DNA from: Earliella scabrosa
Taxonomy: Eukaryota > Basidiomycota > Agaricomycetes > Polyporales > Polyporaceae
Assembly (NCBI GenBank): GCA_022605405.1
Contig: JABYQQ010000007.1
Location: 248,001 to 312,000 of the forward strand
Direction of reading: 5' to 3'
Length of the DNA stretch: 64,000 nucleotides
The notes beneath the pieces are model-generated. The model had not been told where the DNA came from. It worked only from the letters and a program-made list of their open reading frames with translations, and did not search any database. Both the position numbers and the translations under genes were made by a program. Below, piece by piece: positions 34,771 through 45,814 of this stretch (positions are counted from its first letter, which is position 1; every line of letters starts with the position of its first letter).

Positions 34771-35053
34771 GCAGGGCTCAGCCCTGTAGTATGTGGTATC
34801 ATTGTCGTCATAGTAGTTGATCATCTTTAGGCTATCATTACGCGTTCTTGAACTTAAGTCTCCCTACTAGTATGGCAGTATCCCACGTCGTTCGTAGGGC
34901 GAGAATCCGCGAGATGCGTCCAATGATCGTGTATATCAGGACTCAAGACCAAGACCAAGACAAGACGGTAACTTTTGAATGTCCAAAAAAGAAACAGGCC
35001 ATTCGCTGTTCAGTACTTGTCCATCTGCTGCAGAAGGCCCAGGAAAAATCGTC

Positions 35054-36013
35054 TCAAAGCACCGACAGGGCCCCAAACGCAACCGCAGCAATGACACTCG
35101 CAGCACCAACAAGGACTCCCTTGGACGCGACCTTGTCCAGCACAGCACCACTGTAAGGCGTAGTCGTCAGACATCAACATATGGACGTATGGGAAAGACG
35201 GGATTCGTACTTGTTGTTCGTTTCGTTACCGGTCCCGTTCCCGCCTCCGTTCCCGTTCCCACTTCCACCACCCTGCTGGTTCGTGGCAGCGTTCTGCACC
35301 GCGGCGGTGAACGCGTGGCCGGCGATGGTAGTTACCGAGCCGACTGTTCCGGTCGCGAGCGTGACTACGTCCGTGCCTCCGACGGCGGAGACCTGCACGA
35401 TGGGCGTGCTAGCGACATCTGTGATGGGTGGCGGAGTCATTGAGCTGAGAGCAAGAGTAGGGGATTGGATGCTCACTGGTGACGAACACGGTCACGGCGG
35501 AGTCGGTCGAGATAGCGTCGGATGCGAGAGCGTGCACAAAGGCGGCTGCACAGTGACGAAAGGACGAGTGAGGACAGCTTGTTTAAATAGTGGCATACTA
35601 CCGTGGTAAGTCGTTACCTTCGACGCTCAGTAGCTCTGCTGTTCCAGCTGTGAAAGACAGGCATGAGTCGAGGTCAAGAGGGTCAGAGGAGAGGCACCAA
35701 CCTGCGGCCGCTATCTTGTCCGAGTTTGCGAGAATAGTGGCAAGCGGAGCTGCGAAGTCACCAGGAGTGGTGATGGGGATAGGGTCGACTAAGCAAGGGA
35801 TAATGTTTCAATATCTTCGATATAAGTCGTCGATCCAGAGGGACGCACCGCCTGAGATCTCGAACCAGGTGCCTTCATGGAGTCAAGCAATGTTAGCTAT
35901 GAACGTGTGAGGACTGATTGCAGGAACTAACCGTCGGGTTTGGGTGATGCCTGAGCAGCGCCGGTGAGGAGCGCGACGAGAGCGACACTTGGGGCCAGGG
36001 TCTTCGAGAACAT
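35054..36013 (-). CDS. Small secreted, probably GPI-anchored protein (micro-exon paralogue)
   Basis: Signal peptide MFSKTLAPSVALVALLTGAAQA, then short exons that stay in frame: an 82-nt first exon (35932-36013), 24 nt (TWFEISG), 87 nt (35702-35788; VDPIPITTPGDFAAP), 30 nt (GTAELLSVE) and 69 nt (AFVHALASDAISTD). A longer exon (PIVQVSAVGGTDVVTL) ends in a Gly/Asn-rich linker (GGGSGNGNGGGNGTGN). The last exon is NGAVLDKVASKGVLVG through to FGALSVL, a hydrophobic GPI-type tail. All introns are phase 1 except the last, which is phase 2, exactly as in the gene at 30245. No cysteines in the mature part. The stop is at 35054-35056. Function unknown. Confidence 0.75.
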
Positions 36014-37011
36014 CCTGATAGGCAGAATCTGTAGGGCTGAGGGGAAGAAGATAGCTGAGGAAAACGTGAGGAGTGGTAGAGCCGACTGGGTGGTTTATGT
36101 AGGATAGTGACCCCGAGCGTTGTCGTTTGAGACGCTCTGTGACATTGATGAACTCAATTGCATGCAAAGGATGAGTATCCGCAGCAGATCGCGGCTTCCA
36201 CAGGCCGAGCTGGGGATACAGCCACAAGGCTTACTGTTCAGTGTATGGTGTGAACTACACTCCGTATCAGCGGGGAGCTGCGGCGCTCAAGTAGCACTCA
36301 TGTTTCAGCGGGTGGACGGAGGCAACGTGCAGCGCTCGAAGAACGCACGATTCAAGGTTTCAGTAGAACCCTACTGCGGATAGGACTACAATCCCCTGCA
36401 TGGAAGCGGAGATTGATGGCAAGCACCCACTACAGTCCTGGAATATGTTGATGTCAGCACGATCTTCGAGTCAACTCTCCACGCTGGAATCTCGGCATGG
36501 AATCTGGGCGCACTACGGACGGTCGAACGCGCTTCGCGTCCTTCATAGCGCTTGGGTTGGGTGATTTGCATCGGGATGGATATGAAAGTCGGGCAGTGGA
36601 GGAGGTTTGTAACCGGTGATGGTTGAATTCAAGCTCTGGCGGAGAGACTCGCTACTTTGATATTCGAGGCTTCGGGCCGCGGGTGTCATAGCCGGTTTTG
36701 GCCGCAGGCTATACATCGTCTATCGTTCTCTGAAGGTGCTGCGCCCCGTTGGTCTCGCAATTCGATATGCTGCGCATGCGGCATTACGGTGGAAGGACGC
36801 ATGTATAGAGAATCTATACACGAGGCATCCTTGAGGTTAGCAGGCCTGTCAACGGCATGTGGTATTTACACGGGATTCCTGCACGTCCGTGAGTATCGCG
36901 AATAGTATCAGACGAATGCCAAGCCCATTGATGTCCGAGATGAAACTTGAATTCCACATGAAGCCCGGGAGTCACCGACAGCAGCTGAGTGATCATGACC
37001 CGGGTAGGCTC
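36014..37011. other. Intergenic region
   Basis: The part next to 36013 is probably the promoter of the micro-exon gene. I see no coding features in the rest. Confidence 0.3.
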
Positions 37012-37374
37012 TCACAATACCGAGGCCGTTCCTAGCACGACGGCGTCGAGGACGGCTGCCGCAGCAATGAATCCCCATGTCAAGCGCACCGCGACTTGGC
37101 TAGAAGACATCAGCTGTGATGAACGCGGTTTCGAAGTCGTTGTGGTACACGCACTGGCTGTTACGACCGTCCTCGTTGTCGTCGTTCTCGCAGGTCTGCC
37201 CGCTATAGCCACCATAAACTTGCCATTACTGCTTTCCGCTACCACTTTTGCTGTTATCGGTCCCGCTGTGTACGTCGCCACAGTGGCCGTGGAGGTGCCG
37301 GCCACGATGGTGGTGGGAGGTCCTGAGACGGTCGCGCTGAGTGCGACGAGCGGAAAGAGGGCCTGCAGCATCAC
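37012..37374 (-). CDS. Small secreted protein with hydrophobic C-terminus
   Basis: A single exon of 120 residues. The signal peptide is MMLQALFPLVALSATVSG. A Thr/Val/Ala-rich middle (TTIVAGTSTATVATYTAG) and a Thr-rich stretch (RTTTTRTVVTASACTTTTSK) with potential O-glycosylation follow. The C-terminal hydrophobic tail LTWGFIAAAAVLDAVVLGTASVL ends in SVL like the protein at 35054. The layout is that of a GPI-anchored surface protein. It has no introns, unlike the two micro-exon genes, so it may be a distant or retroposed relative. Role unknown. Confidence 0.55.
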   Translation of the reverse strand: MMLQALFPLVALSATVSGPPTTIVAGTSTATVATYTAGPITAKVVAESSNGKFMVAIAGRPARTTTTRTVVTASACTTTTSKPRSSQLMSSSQVAVRLTWGFIAAAAVLDAVVLGTASVL

Positions 37375-38455
37375 CTCGAGCGGTCATGAAAACGCGGAGG
37401 ACTATCAGTATTACCGAGCAAGAAGATGAACCATAGAGTGAAGTCAGTACTGCCGCCTTGAGAGCATAGCGGCGGCGGTGTTTTGGATCGGATCAAAGTA
37501 ATGGCTACTGAGATAGTTAGCTACTGAAATGTGTATGGGATATGTCAACGCACTAGGAGTCGGCTCCAGAGTTTACAATTGTAGTTGCGGCGTCTCAGAG
37601 CCGAGCTGGGTATTTCTGCGCTGTCTGACCATGAGCACATCATCCATGGCATACATGCCAAGACAAACGATGCGCTAGCTGAGGGCACGTGAGGTTCCTG
37701 TGTGCTCGGAGGTTCGTACCAGAGGAGGTATTATCCTGTGCACCAGCGGAAAGTTGAGTGCCATGACTACTAATAGCTGGGGAATCCAAGGCGCAGGCCA
37801 CCGAAGTCCAACGACAGAGATGCATTATAGTCGCAAACCACTCACTATTTTGCGCATATCGCAAGATATAGATCATACATCGACGTTGAGTGCCATGGCG
37901 CTGTGCTGTGGGCCCGCGCGTTAACGAGGTCCGGGCGCTAAACGGCGGCCATTGCCGGGATCAATGTGCCAAGGCAACCTTCGGAGTGGAGGTCAGTGCC
38001 AGTAGGGACACCTCCCGTACGTTAAATCTCTCATGTCACTTCGTTGGAGTTGCTCGCTCGTTTGGCCAGAGTAAGTGCAGGCTGTCTATATGCTGCCAGC
38101 TCGTCGCTGTTCTAGTGGTCGTGTTCATATTTCGAAGGTCAGTCACCAGAAGAGAATCATATACAGCACAGCACATACTCAGGTACGCCGTGTCCAGCAC
38201 TGGCAGTCTCCATCCTCTGGATGTGGTTTATGTATCAAAGGCTTACGATGAGGTGAGTCACAGTCCTACGCTTGGAGCATTTCACGATTCAGTACCTGTG
38301 TTGCTATCCTCAACATGCCCTTAGGCTCAACTAGGAATGCCGGTTTCTCAGAAACTACCTGAAGCACCACCCTGCAGGATGTTCCATGCCGTGGCTCCCG
38401 ACTAACGCAGACGCAGAGACGGAGCTCTTCCAACCTTATGCTCCCAGCAGGCGCA
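37375..38455. other. Intergenic region
   Basis: No gene recognised. A plus-strand open frame at 37890-38324 has no family features and poor composition. Confidence 0.3.
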
Positions 38456-38462
38456 TATAAGG
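38456..38462 (+). promoter_or_regulatory. TATA box of the oxalate decarboxylase gene
   Basis: TATAAGG about 64 bases before the start codon at 38520, an expected distance for a short-leader inducible fungal gene. Confidence 0.5.
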
Positions 38463-38519
38463 ATTCCTTCCCTGGCTCAACGGGCACGTCCCGCCCCACC
38501 CCACGACTACACACGCATC

Positions 38520-40748
38520 ATGCTACGCAGTATTGTCCTCTGCGCCATCATTTGGCACGCGCTTCACGCTATAGCCGCACCACTGACTTCGCCATTGGAC
38601 GATATGCGGGCATCCTCCACCACGGCCATGTATCTCCCGTCCACCGGCACGATCAGCACGATCCCACCGATGTTATCTGACACGGATTCCCCGTCACCGG
38701 CGGATGCTCCTCCAGCGTCCGCCACCGTCTCTCCGGCCCCCCAGGATCCAAACTTTGTCCTATGGAGTGAGCAACCTATTCGGGGAAACAAGGGCGCGAA
38801 CATTCTCGGCCCCAAGAACGGTGCAATGGCCTTGCAGAACCCAGATATTCTCGCACCCCCAACGACAGATTCTGGAAGCGTGTATGGCTACTCGTCTCTG
38901 ACTTTGGCTGACGACTGATGAACACTCTCTTCATACACAGTCCGAATGCGAAGTGGCCCTTCGTGCTCAGTCATAACCGACTCCAGACGGGCGGGTGGGC
39001 TCGCCAGCAGAACGGTAAGAAGAGCTTGATAGTAGCTGCGCTCAATTAGCTAAGCTTCCGCTTACCCTGTTCTGCTTCAGTGGAGATGATGCCTCTCGCA
39101 AAGTGTCAGTACAAAATTGCCCCATCATCGGTGCATATGCACAATCCTCACCGCTTCATGCTATAGCTATGGCGGGCGTCGACATGAGACTGAAACCCGG
39201 CGCGATCAGGTTAGTCTTTGCCTGCGTTGGCACTCCCTAGACACTGACGGATCATATGTATCTTCCTCAGAGAGCTCCACTGGCATAACACGGCCGAGGT
39301 GCGTTGTTTGGCTGTAATGACCTTGAGATGCCAAAACTAATCGTTTGGCATTTGACCTACGTCTAGTGGGCGTACGTCATCAAGGTGAGGTTGACGGCGA
39401 TAAACTGACTTGTGCGTTTGCTGACGGCATACATAGGGTTCGGTTCAAGTGACCGCCGTGAACAGCGACGGCCAGAATTACGTATCCACAGCCGTGCGTG
39501 CCTCCCGATTCGACGTGTTCGTTCCACATGACGGGTCTCATGACACAGGATACTGGAGACCTTTGGTACTTCCCCGCTGGGATTCCTCATTCTCTGCAAG
39601 CAACCGACGACGATCCGGACGGGGCGGAGTTTCTCTTGGTGTGCATTCGTCTCATCATCCCGCCACGTGGGAGTCACTGACGCCACGTTGCTGCAGGTCT
39701 TCAATGACGGAACATTTAGCGAAGATGCGACCTTCCTGGTAGGTTGTTCCACTTCACAGCTGCCAACCAAACGAGTGACGCGGTGTCTTTCTGTCTCAGC
39801 TCACCGATTGGCTCGCACACGTACCAAAGGAGGTGCTCGCAAAGAATTTCAAAACCGACATCTCGGCGTTCGACCGCGTTCCTTCGGAAGAGCTCTACAT
39901 CTTCCCTAGCGGTGAGCATGAGGCTCTTGTTCCGGCTCGATATGGGCGCTGATCGATTGGCCTGGCAGCTCCACCGCCTCACGATGCGGAGCCTGTATCG
40001 AATCCCCAGGGCCAGGTCCCTTATCCGTTTGTGTTCAGAATGTCGCAGATGAACGCGACGCAAGTCGATGGCGGCTCTGTCAAGATTGTGGACTCCACTA
40101 CCTTTCAAGTTTCGAAGGCAATCTCCGTTGCTGAGGTCACCGTGGAGCCGGGTGCGATGAGGTATGTAACAGCCGGCCGGCCATTATCGACTTGACTCAT
40201 GGCTTACGTCGCGTTGCAGAGAGATGCACGTATGTCCTTCCCTTTGATGCTCGGCACGTGTACTCACCAGCGAGGAACGACTTCGTCCCTAGTGGCACCC
40301 GACGCAAGACGAGTGGTCGTACTTCCTGTAAGCATGCTTCGATCCTTCCCTCCCAGAGGAATGGCCCCATGATCCGATGCAGAGAGGGTACCGCTCGGGT
40401 CACGCTGTTCGCCTCGAGTGGCAACGCAAGGACGTTCAACTACCAGGGAGGGGACGTAGGCTTTGTCCCTGCCTCGTACGGACATTACGTCGAGAACATC
40501 GGAAACACGACGCTGCGATTCCTTGAAGTGTTCAACAGCGGTCGCTATGCGGATATCAGCCTACACCAGGTTCGCACGCTCGACGCCACATCCATCGTGT
40601 CGTGAGTCGTAAGCTGACCTGACAATTGGGATCAATTTAGTGGCTCGCGCTCACCCCACCGGACCTTGTCAAGGCGCACCTTGGTTTCAGCGACGGGACT
40701 ATTGCGCGTCTCAGCAAGACGAAGAACGTTGTGATTGGCTCGTCCTGA
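38520..40748 (+). CDS. Secreted oxalate decarboxylase (bicupin)
   Basis: Converts oxalate to formate and CO2 with Mn2+, outside the cell or in the wall; in wood-decay fungi it controls oxalate levels and pH. Signal peptide MLRSIVLCAIIWHALHAIAA, a Pro/Ser-rich linker, then the catalytic part from FVLSHNRLQTGGWARQQN. Cupin 1 has the metal ligands in RELHWHNTAEWAYVIKGS and GIPHSLQ. Cupin 2 has REMHWHPTQDEWSYFL (assembled over three exons near 40140-40382) and SYGHYVEN. The lid loop of cupin 1 reads SEDATF, keeping the glutamate needed for decarboxylation. More than ten introns of 50-80 nt; an intron starting after GSV (phase 2) joins PNAKWPF. The C-terminus is KTKNVVIGSS. All metal ligands are intact. 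Confidence 0.9.
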
Positions 40749-41196
40749 GTTTCACGTTCAGTCTACGCACGTGCTGGAAACGCGAGATCGCTGTTATGAC
40801 CTTTGCATGCTGATAATGACCGGTAATGACGATCCGTTTGCCCAAAGGGTGCTACCATGCGCAGCGCGTCCGAGTGAACACTCATAACCGTGGCGACGGT
40901 CATGAAGTGTTCCATCTTGTTCGAACTTTGCGGCGCCACAGATCAAACGCAAGAGGCCCCTCGTGCCAATCATGGTGTACCCTCTCGTCTCAGCAGGTCA
41001 CAGCCTTAGGATGAGAAGCATGGATCGTTCGGCCAGGGAGTGATCTCCAACAATCACCAACGGGTTGATCAGTATGGGGTATGCCAGCACTCACGCAGAC
41101 TGACCTGTTCCGCTGTCCGCCTTCGCTTTCCTCTACCAGCTGGCCTGTCTGTCTCCTTTCCCTGTGCTTCCTGTGACACACTTCGCGGCGAACAGG

Positions 41197-42822
41197 ATGT
41201 TTACGACGACGGATGCAGAGCCAAATACAATGTACGTCCTCGACCGCCTCTGGACGCCGCGACGATGACTGTACGCCTATGGTAGTGCGCAAGCCGTCTA
41301 CGACAAGCGCATTATCTCCTCAATCGCATTCGGTGAGCACTGCATAGAGTCCTACATGCCTCGACGAAAGAATGACACACGTTCGCATCTAGCTCTTCTC
41401 CTTTACGACTTCGTCCTGACTCTGCCTCGGGAGGTAGAGTGGTACTCCGGCAGAAGACATGTCTCTTGGGCCTCAGCCTTGTTCTTTCTCAATCGTTATG
41501 GGGTTATGCTGTCGCATCTGCCAATGACGTTCAAATACTTTGGTGACAACTTGGACTCGGTATGTTCTCTATCTACATCACAGTGCTTCCATTATCGACC
41601 AGATGCAGTCAAGGTGTGTCTGTCATATCGATCGTATGGGCACAGTACCGATGTCAACCCTCCGGTGCTGCAGTTGTCACCAGTTGCAGCTGTATCATGC
41701 CGCCGTCTCAATGATCTCGCAAGGGGTCGTATCATGTGCGTCTGCCTGCCTGATCTATACTTCGAGGTGCACTCACAGTCCATCTACAGCACTGATGGTC
41801 TTGCGTACATACGCGCTCTACAATTTTGACCCTAGAGTACCCATGCTCTTCGTCGCTTTTACCTTAATCGGAGGATCCACAACCACAGTCAGTTCGCCAT
41901 GTTATGTGCTACCGGAGTATTCACGCAGCCTTTGGTGCAACAGTGGGCACTCATCCAGACGACGAGCGCCGAAGGTGAATCCGAATATCAGCTCCATCCA
42001 GCCGGATGCCTCCTGGTGCTCTCGCAATCTCAGTAAGTCCCTTATTCGCCCTCGAAACTTCAGAAGCGCTGACTCTCATTGCCAGAGCCGAGCGTGAGTC
42101 ACCCTACTTTGGTGCTTGGATACAGGCACGACTCATGCCATCTGACAAGGTTACGCTGTTGCGTGGAGCGTAGCCCTCGCGTTCGATGTCATCGCCTTCT
42201 GTTTGACCGTCGCGCGAACCGTAAGGCAGGCTCTGGCCTATCGTCGTGGGTTGTTCCATCTGATGCTGCGAGACGGTATGCCATGTGTCCAATCAGTGGA
42301 TGAGGGTGATACTGATAGACTACCGAAACCTAGGAGCAATATTCTTTGGGTGTGTTGTCTGGATCCATGGATAATTCGCGACTCACGCCGAGTGATTGCC
42401 CCGCAGAATCCTGGTGATCCTCTATTTCTGCAATGTCATGACCTTCGTGGTGAGTCATCTGTTGACCTACTCGTCGAGGACGTACTGACTGGGGAGGGGA
42501 GTTTGGCAAGGTGATACAGCTTGCCACATGGACCCCCGATCACGTCATGAACTGACCAATCCCCCACCTGTCAGTCAGGTTATCAAGGCTGCCTCGCGAC
42601 GTCTACAAACATGTGAGGCGCCAGCTTGACTGATTCATGAGCCGTATACGAGGATCTGATCCGGGGATACTCAGCTTGTCGTCGATACTTATGACAAGGA
42701 TGATGCTCAACATCCGTGAGCATGGCCATCCGGAGCTCCCATACAGCATGTGCTCAGAGGAGAGCAACTTCCGCGTCCATACACGTATAAGCAGTCCGCA
42801 TGCCCAGACATCGGAGGCGTAA
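41197..42822 (+). CDS. DUF6533-type seven-span membrane protein
   Basis: Belongs to a large agaricomycete membrane protein family with an N-terminal DUF6533 domain. Exon 1 (MFTTTDAEPNT) is joined by a short intron to AQAVYDKRIISSIAF, then ALLLYDFVLTLPREVEWYSG and ASALFFLNRYGVML form the DUF6533 signature. Later membrane spans are visible: QLYHAAVSMISQG, ALMVLRTYALYNF, WSVALAFDVIAFCLTVA and ILVILYFCNVMTF. The last exon carries LSSILMTRMMLNIREHG, the usual C-terminal segment, and ends at 42822. Middle exon borders (41830-42100 and 42440-42640) are uncertain, so the model may hide a lesion. Role unknown; receptor-like topology is inferred from the spans. Confidence 0.55.
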
Positions 42823-43011
42823 ATCTCATGTCCTGACCGAATGTGTAGAACCAATTGCAAGTCGAGGTCGACGAGCGACCTCGGGGCAACAGCTTGAGCG
42901 GAGCAACTAAGTGCACACGACACTTACTACAACCGTTGAAGGGCGTACGGGTACATCATGGTAACCTCTCGTTCATTGGAAGGGTAAGCACACATAGACT
43001 CGATCCTAAAT

Positions 43012-44964
43012 TCAGTTGGCAGTAACCGCAATGCCCTTGAGTCCACCATCCTCCCTCCATTTCTCCAGTACATCCCTGAAGCTGTTGAGACCCTCGGCCC
43101 ACGGGGCCCCGCGCGCCGACTTGAACTGGCTCTGGGGATCCGCAACCCTATCCCTCTCGCCCTCGTTGTTGATGTAGCTCGGCGTGCAGCCCGAGATCGC
43201 CGCGAACCACGCCGCCCTCTTCACGATCTCGAGCGTCCAGGCTTCTTCCGCCTCCTTCGTCACCTCCACCGTCAACTTGTCCGACCAGCCACCGGCCTGA
43301 TTAACCGCCTCCTTCAACACGTTGGCTACGTGTGTCGCTAGCGTGTCCAGCGCGCAGGTGAAGTTCGCTGTCACCCCCGACTGGCTGGGTCCCGGGAAGA
43401 AGAGGTTTGGAAAACCGTTCGTCGCGATACCGTGGAGTGTCCCCGCGCCTTCCTCGACCCACTTGTCGTCCATCGACCGCCCGCCCCTGCCCCATACTTC
43501 AACGCAAGCTCTCGAGGCCGGACTCCCGGTGCCAGACCCGGGGGAAACATATCCCGTCGACAAAACCAACACATTGATGGGGTACTCCTCGCCGTTGACC
43601 ACGACGCCACGGGCAGTGACCCGATCCACGCCCTTCCCGTCGGTATCCACGAGCGTTACGTTGGGCCGGTTGAACGCGGGCAGGTAGTCGTCGTGGAACG
43701 TCGGACGCTTGCACCAGGACGGGTACCAAGGCTTCAGCTTCTCCGCCGTCGTCTTGTCCTGCACAATCGCGTCCACGCGCGCGCGGACGCGGTCAGTGCG
43801 CTCGAGGTCCATCGCGTGCAGCGCGGCAAGGTGTTCGGGGACGCGCTCGGGGGCTAGAGGCCCGCGAATGCCGCCGCTGGCAGAACCACCGATGAGAGCT
43901 GCGTAGGAGGGCATGCGCGTCCACGCGTCGTCGACGAGGTTCTCCGCGGGGCGGTCGGGATCTCCGGTGAGCCAGGCGTCAAAGTTGCGAGAGCGGGCGT
44001 GCTGCCAACCTTTCTCCGCCGCGATCTTCGTGCGCCACTCCTCCGGGTCCGTGGGTCTCTGGCCGCGCTCGTCAACGCTCGAAGGCGTGCGCTGGAAGAC
44101 AAAGACGTGCTTCGCACTCCGCGCGAGCTGAGGCACAACCTGCACGGCGGTCGCGCCTGTCCCTATAATGCCGACGCGCTTGTCCGCTAGCGCGGGCAAG
44201 TCCCAATCGGTGGGCGAACCGCCCGTGATAGCGTAGTCCCAGCGCGAAGTGTGGAAGAAGACTCCGGAGAAGTCCTCGAGCCCTTGGAGGCGCGGGATGT
44301 GTGGCGCGTTGAGCGTGCCCGACACGACGAAGAGGAACTGGGCGTGCACCTGCAGGGAGCGCTTCTCCGCGCCTTCTCCGCGCCCGCGCGTCTCGGTCAC
44401 TTCCACCGTCCAACGCTTGGTGTCCTCGTTCCATCGCGCGGCCGTGTATCGCGACCGCCAGAGGGCGTTGTCGGTGAGGCCCCACGTCGACGCGATGCGC
44501 TCAGCGTGCTCGCGCAACTCCGACCCGTGGGCGTACTTGTTCGTCGGCATGTAGCCCGTCTCCTCGAGAAGCGGCATGTAGATGTAGCTCTCGCTGTCGC
44601 ACATCAAACCGGGGTAGCGGTTCCAGTACCACGTCCCACCGAATCCGCCCGCATCGTCGATGAACCGGATGTCTGACGCGCTGAAGCCCGCTTGGATCAG
44701 ACGGACAGCGAACAGTAAACCGCCAAAGCCGGCACCTAGGATAAGGAATTTGACGTCGTCGCCGTCCTTCAACGTAGGCTCCTTGGCGTTGAGTGCTTCG
44801 TGGTCTACCCAAGGGTCGTTGGAGAGGAATTTGAATCGATCTGAATCGGAGAGCCGGACGAACTGGGTTGCGCCTTCGGCGCAGATGCGCTTATCGCGCT
44901 CCTCGATGTACTTTTTCTGGACCGTTGGGTCGGGTGCTGCTACTCCCGGTGCGACGAAAGACAT
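43012..44964 (-). CDS. Baeyer-Villiger-type flavin monooxygenase (copy 1)
   Basis: Type I Baeyer-Villiger monooxygenase: uses FAD, NADPH and O2 to turn ketones into esters or lactones. It is intronless, 650 residues. FAD-binding Rossmann motif GAGFGG at residues 77-82; GGTWYWNRYPG at 109-119; the diagnostic fingerprint FSGVFFHTSRWD (FxGxxxHxxxWD) at 232-243; the NADPH Rossmann motif GTGATA at 268-273. An N-terminal extension of about 70 residues precedes the first Rossmann fold. No signal peptide. Very close to the copy at 47995-49947. It shares an 850-bp divergent promoter with the F-box gene at 45815. The substrate cannot be told; detoxification or secondary metabolism are the usual roles. 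Confidence 0.88.
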   Translation of the reverse strand: MSFVAPGVAAPDPTVQKKYIEERDKRICAEGATQFVRLSDSDRFKFLSNDPWVDHEALNAKEPTLKDGDDVKFLILGAGFGGLLFAVRLIQAGFSASDIRFIDDAGGFGGTWYWNRYPGLMCDSESYIYMPLLEETGYMPTNKYAHGSELREHAERIASTWGLTDNALWRSRYTAARWNEDTKRWTVEVTETRGRGEGAEKRSLQVHAQFLFVVSGTLNAPHIPRLQGLEDFSGVFFHTSRWDYAITGGSPTDWDLPALADKRVGIIGTGATAVQVVPQLARSAKHVFVFQRTPSSVDERGQRPTDPEEWRTKIAAEKGWQHARSRNFDAWLTGDPDRPAENLVDDAWTRMPSYAALIGGSASGGIRGPLAPERVPEHLAALHAMDLERTDRVRARVDAIVQDKTTAEKLKPWYPSWCKRPTFHDDYLPAFNRPNVTLVDTDGKGVDRVTARGVVVNGEEYPINVLVLSTGYVSPGSGTGSPASRACVEVWGRGGRSMDDKWVEEGAGTLHGIATNGFPNLFFPGPSQSGVTANFTCALDTLATHVANVLKEAVNQAGGWSDKLTVEVTKEAEEAWTLEIVKRAAWFAAISGCTPSYINNEGERDRVADPQSQFKSARGAPWAEGLNSFRDVLEKWREDGGLKGIAVTAN

Positions 44965-45814
44965 GATTGCGATGGTGAAAGGATAGCTGCCTAGATAACG
45001 CGGGGATGCGTGGCTGAAGTAGTTCTCGGCGTTCGGGCCTTCTGGGAATACGGCCTCCGAGGTATGCCGCTCGTTTTACTCGTCTTTGCTGACCATCATA
45101 ATATAGACTACAGTGTGAGAGAAGTTCGGCTACGAGAGCAAACTTCTGCACAGTGTGGTTGTCGGGATTGCCAGATTCCGATGGAAAAGTCATGAGCACA
45201 TGAACACATGTTGAGCCTGAGCATATGGAAGGGTAATGAGCCAAGTAAAGCCACGGCCCGCTGAGCTCTTCTGGTCAGCATCATCATACAGCGAAACACG
45301 GAAAGTACGTACGATGGGGACACTCCTAGAGGATTAACTTGAGCTGTACTTGGCACACAGCCCTGGCCCACACCGGACGAGCTGGTCTGGGAAGTATCTC
45401 TTCGCGGAATTTGCTTCGGGCGCCGTGTCAACGTTGCAGACCACCTCTACATATTTGTCTAGTCATTTTCGCTGACTGCACTGGCAGAGGAGTACAACTT
45501 GTATAATGCCAAAGTTGTACGACTGAGGCAAACTTGACGAGAAGAACTAGTATTGAAGACTTACCATCGACGACATACCATAAGTACGGGGCTCAATTGA
45601 ACGGACTCGGAGCCCGATGAAGATACGTATGCCATGGTCGTACCTGTTCATCCTGCTCTCGTTCGTCTGGAATCGATGCATAATCTTCCGCCGGCTCACT
45701 GCCGGGGCGGCCCGGATATGACGGCCCGGAGCTTATGCTGTATGGGCGCTCTTCGTTTGCCTACCCTCCTCGCCACTCGTTCTTTGACTTAGATCTCTCT
45801 CCAGTCTCACCAAC
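44965..45814. promoter_or_regulatory. Divergent intergenic region, monooxygenase 1 / F-box A
   Basis: Lies between the start codons of two oppositely directed genes, so it must hold both promoters. No gene is visible inside. A pyrimidine-rich segment (about 45770-45810) precedes the F-box start. Confidence 0.5.
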
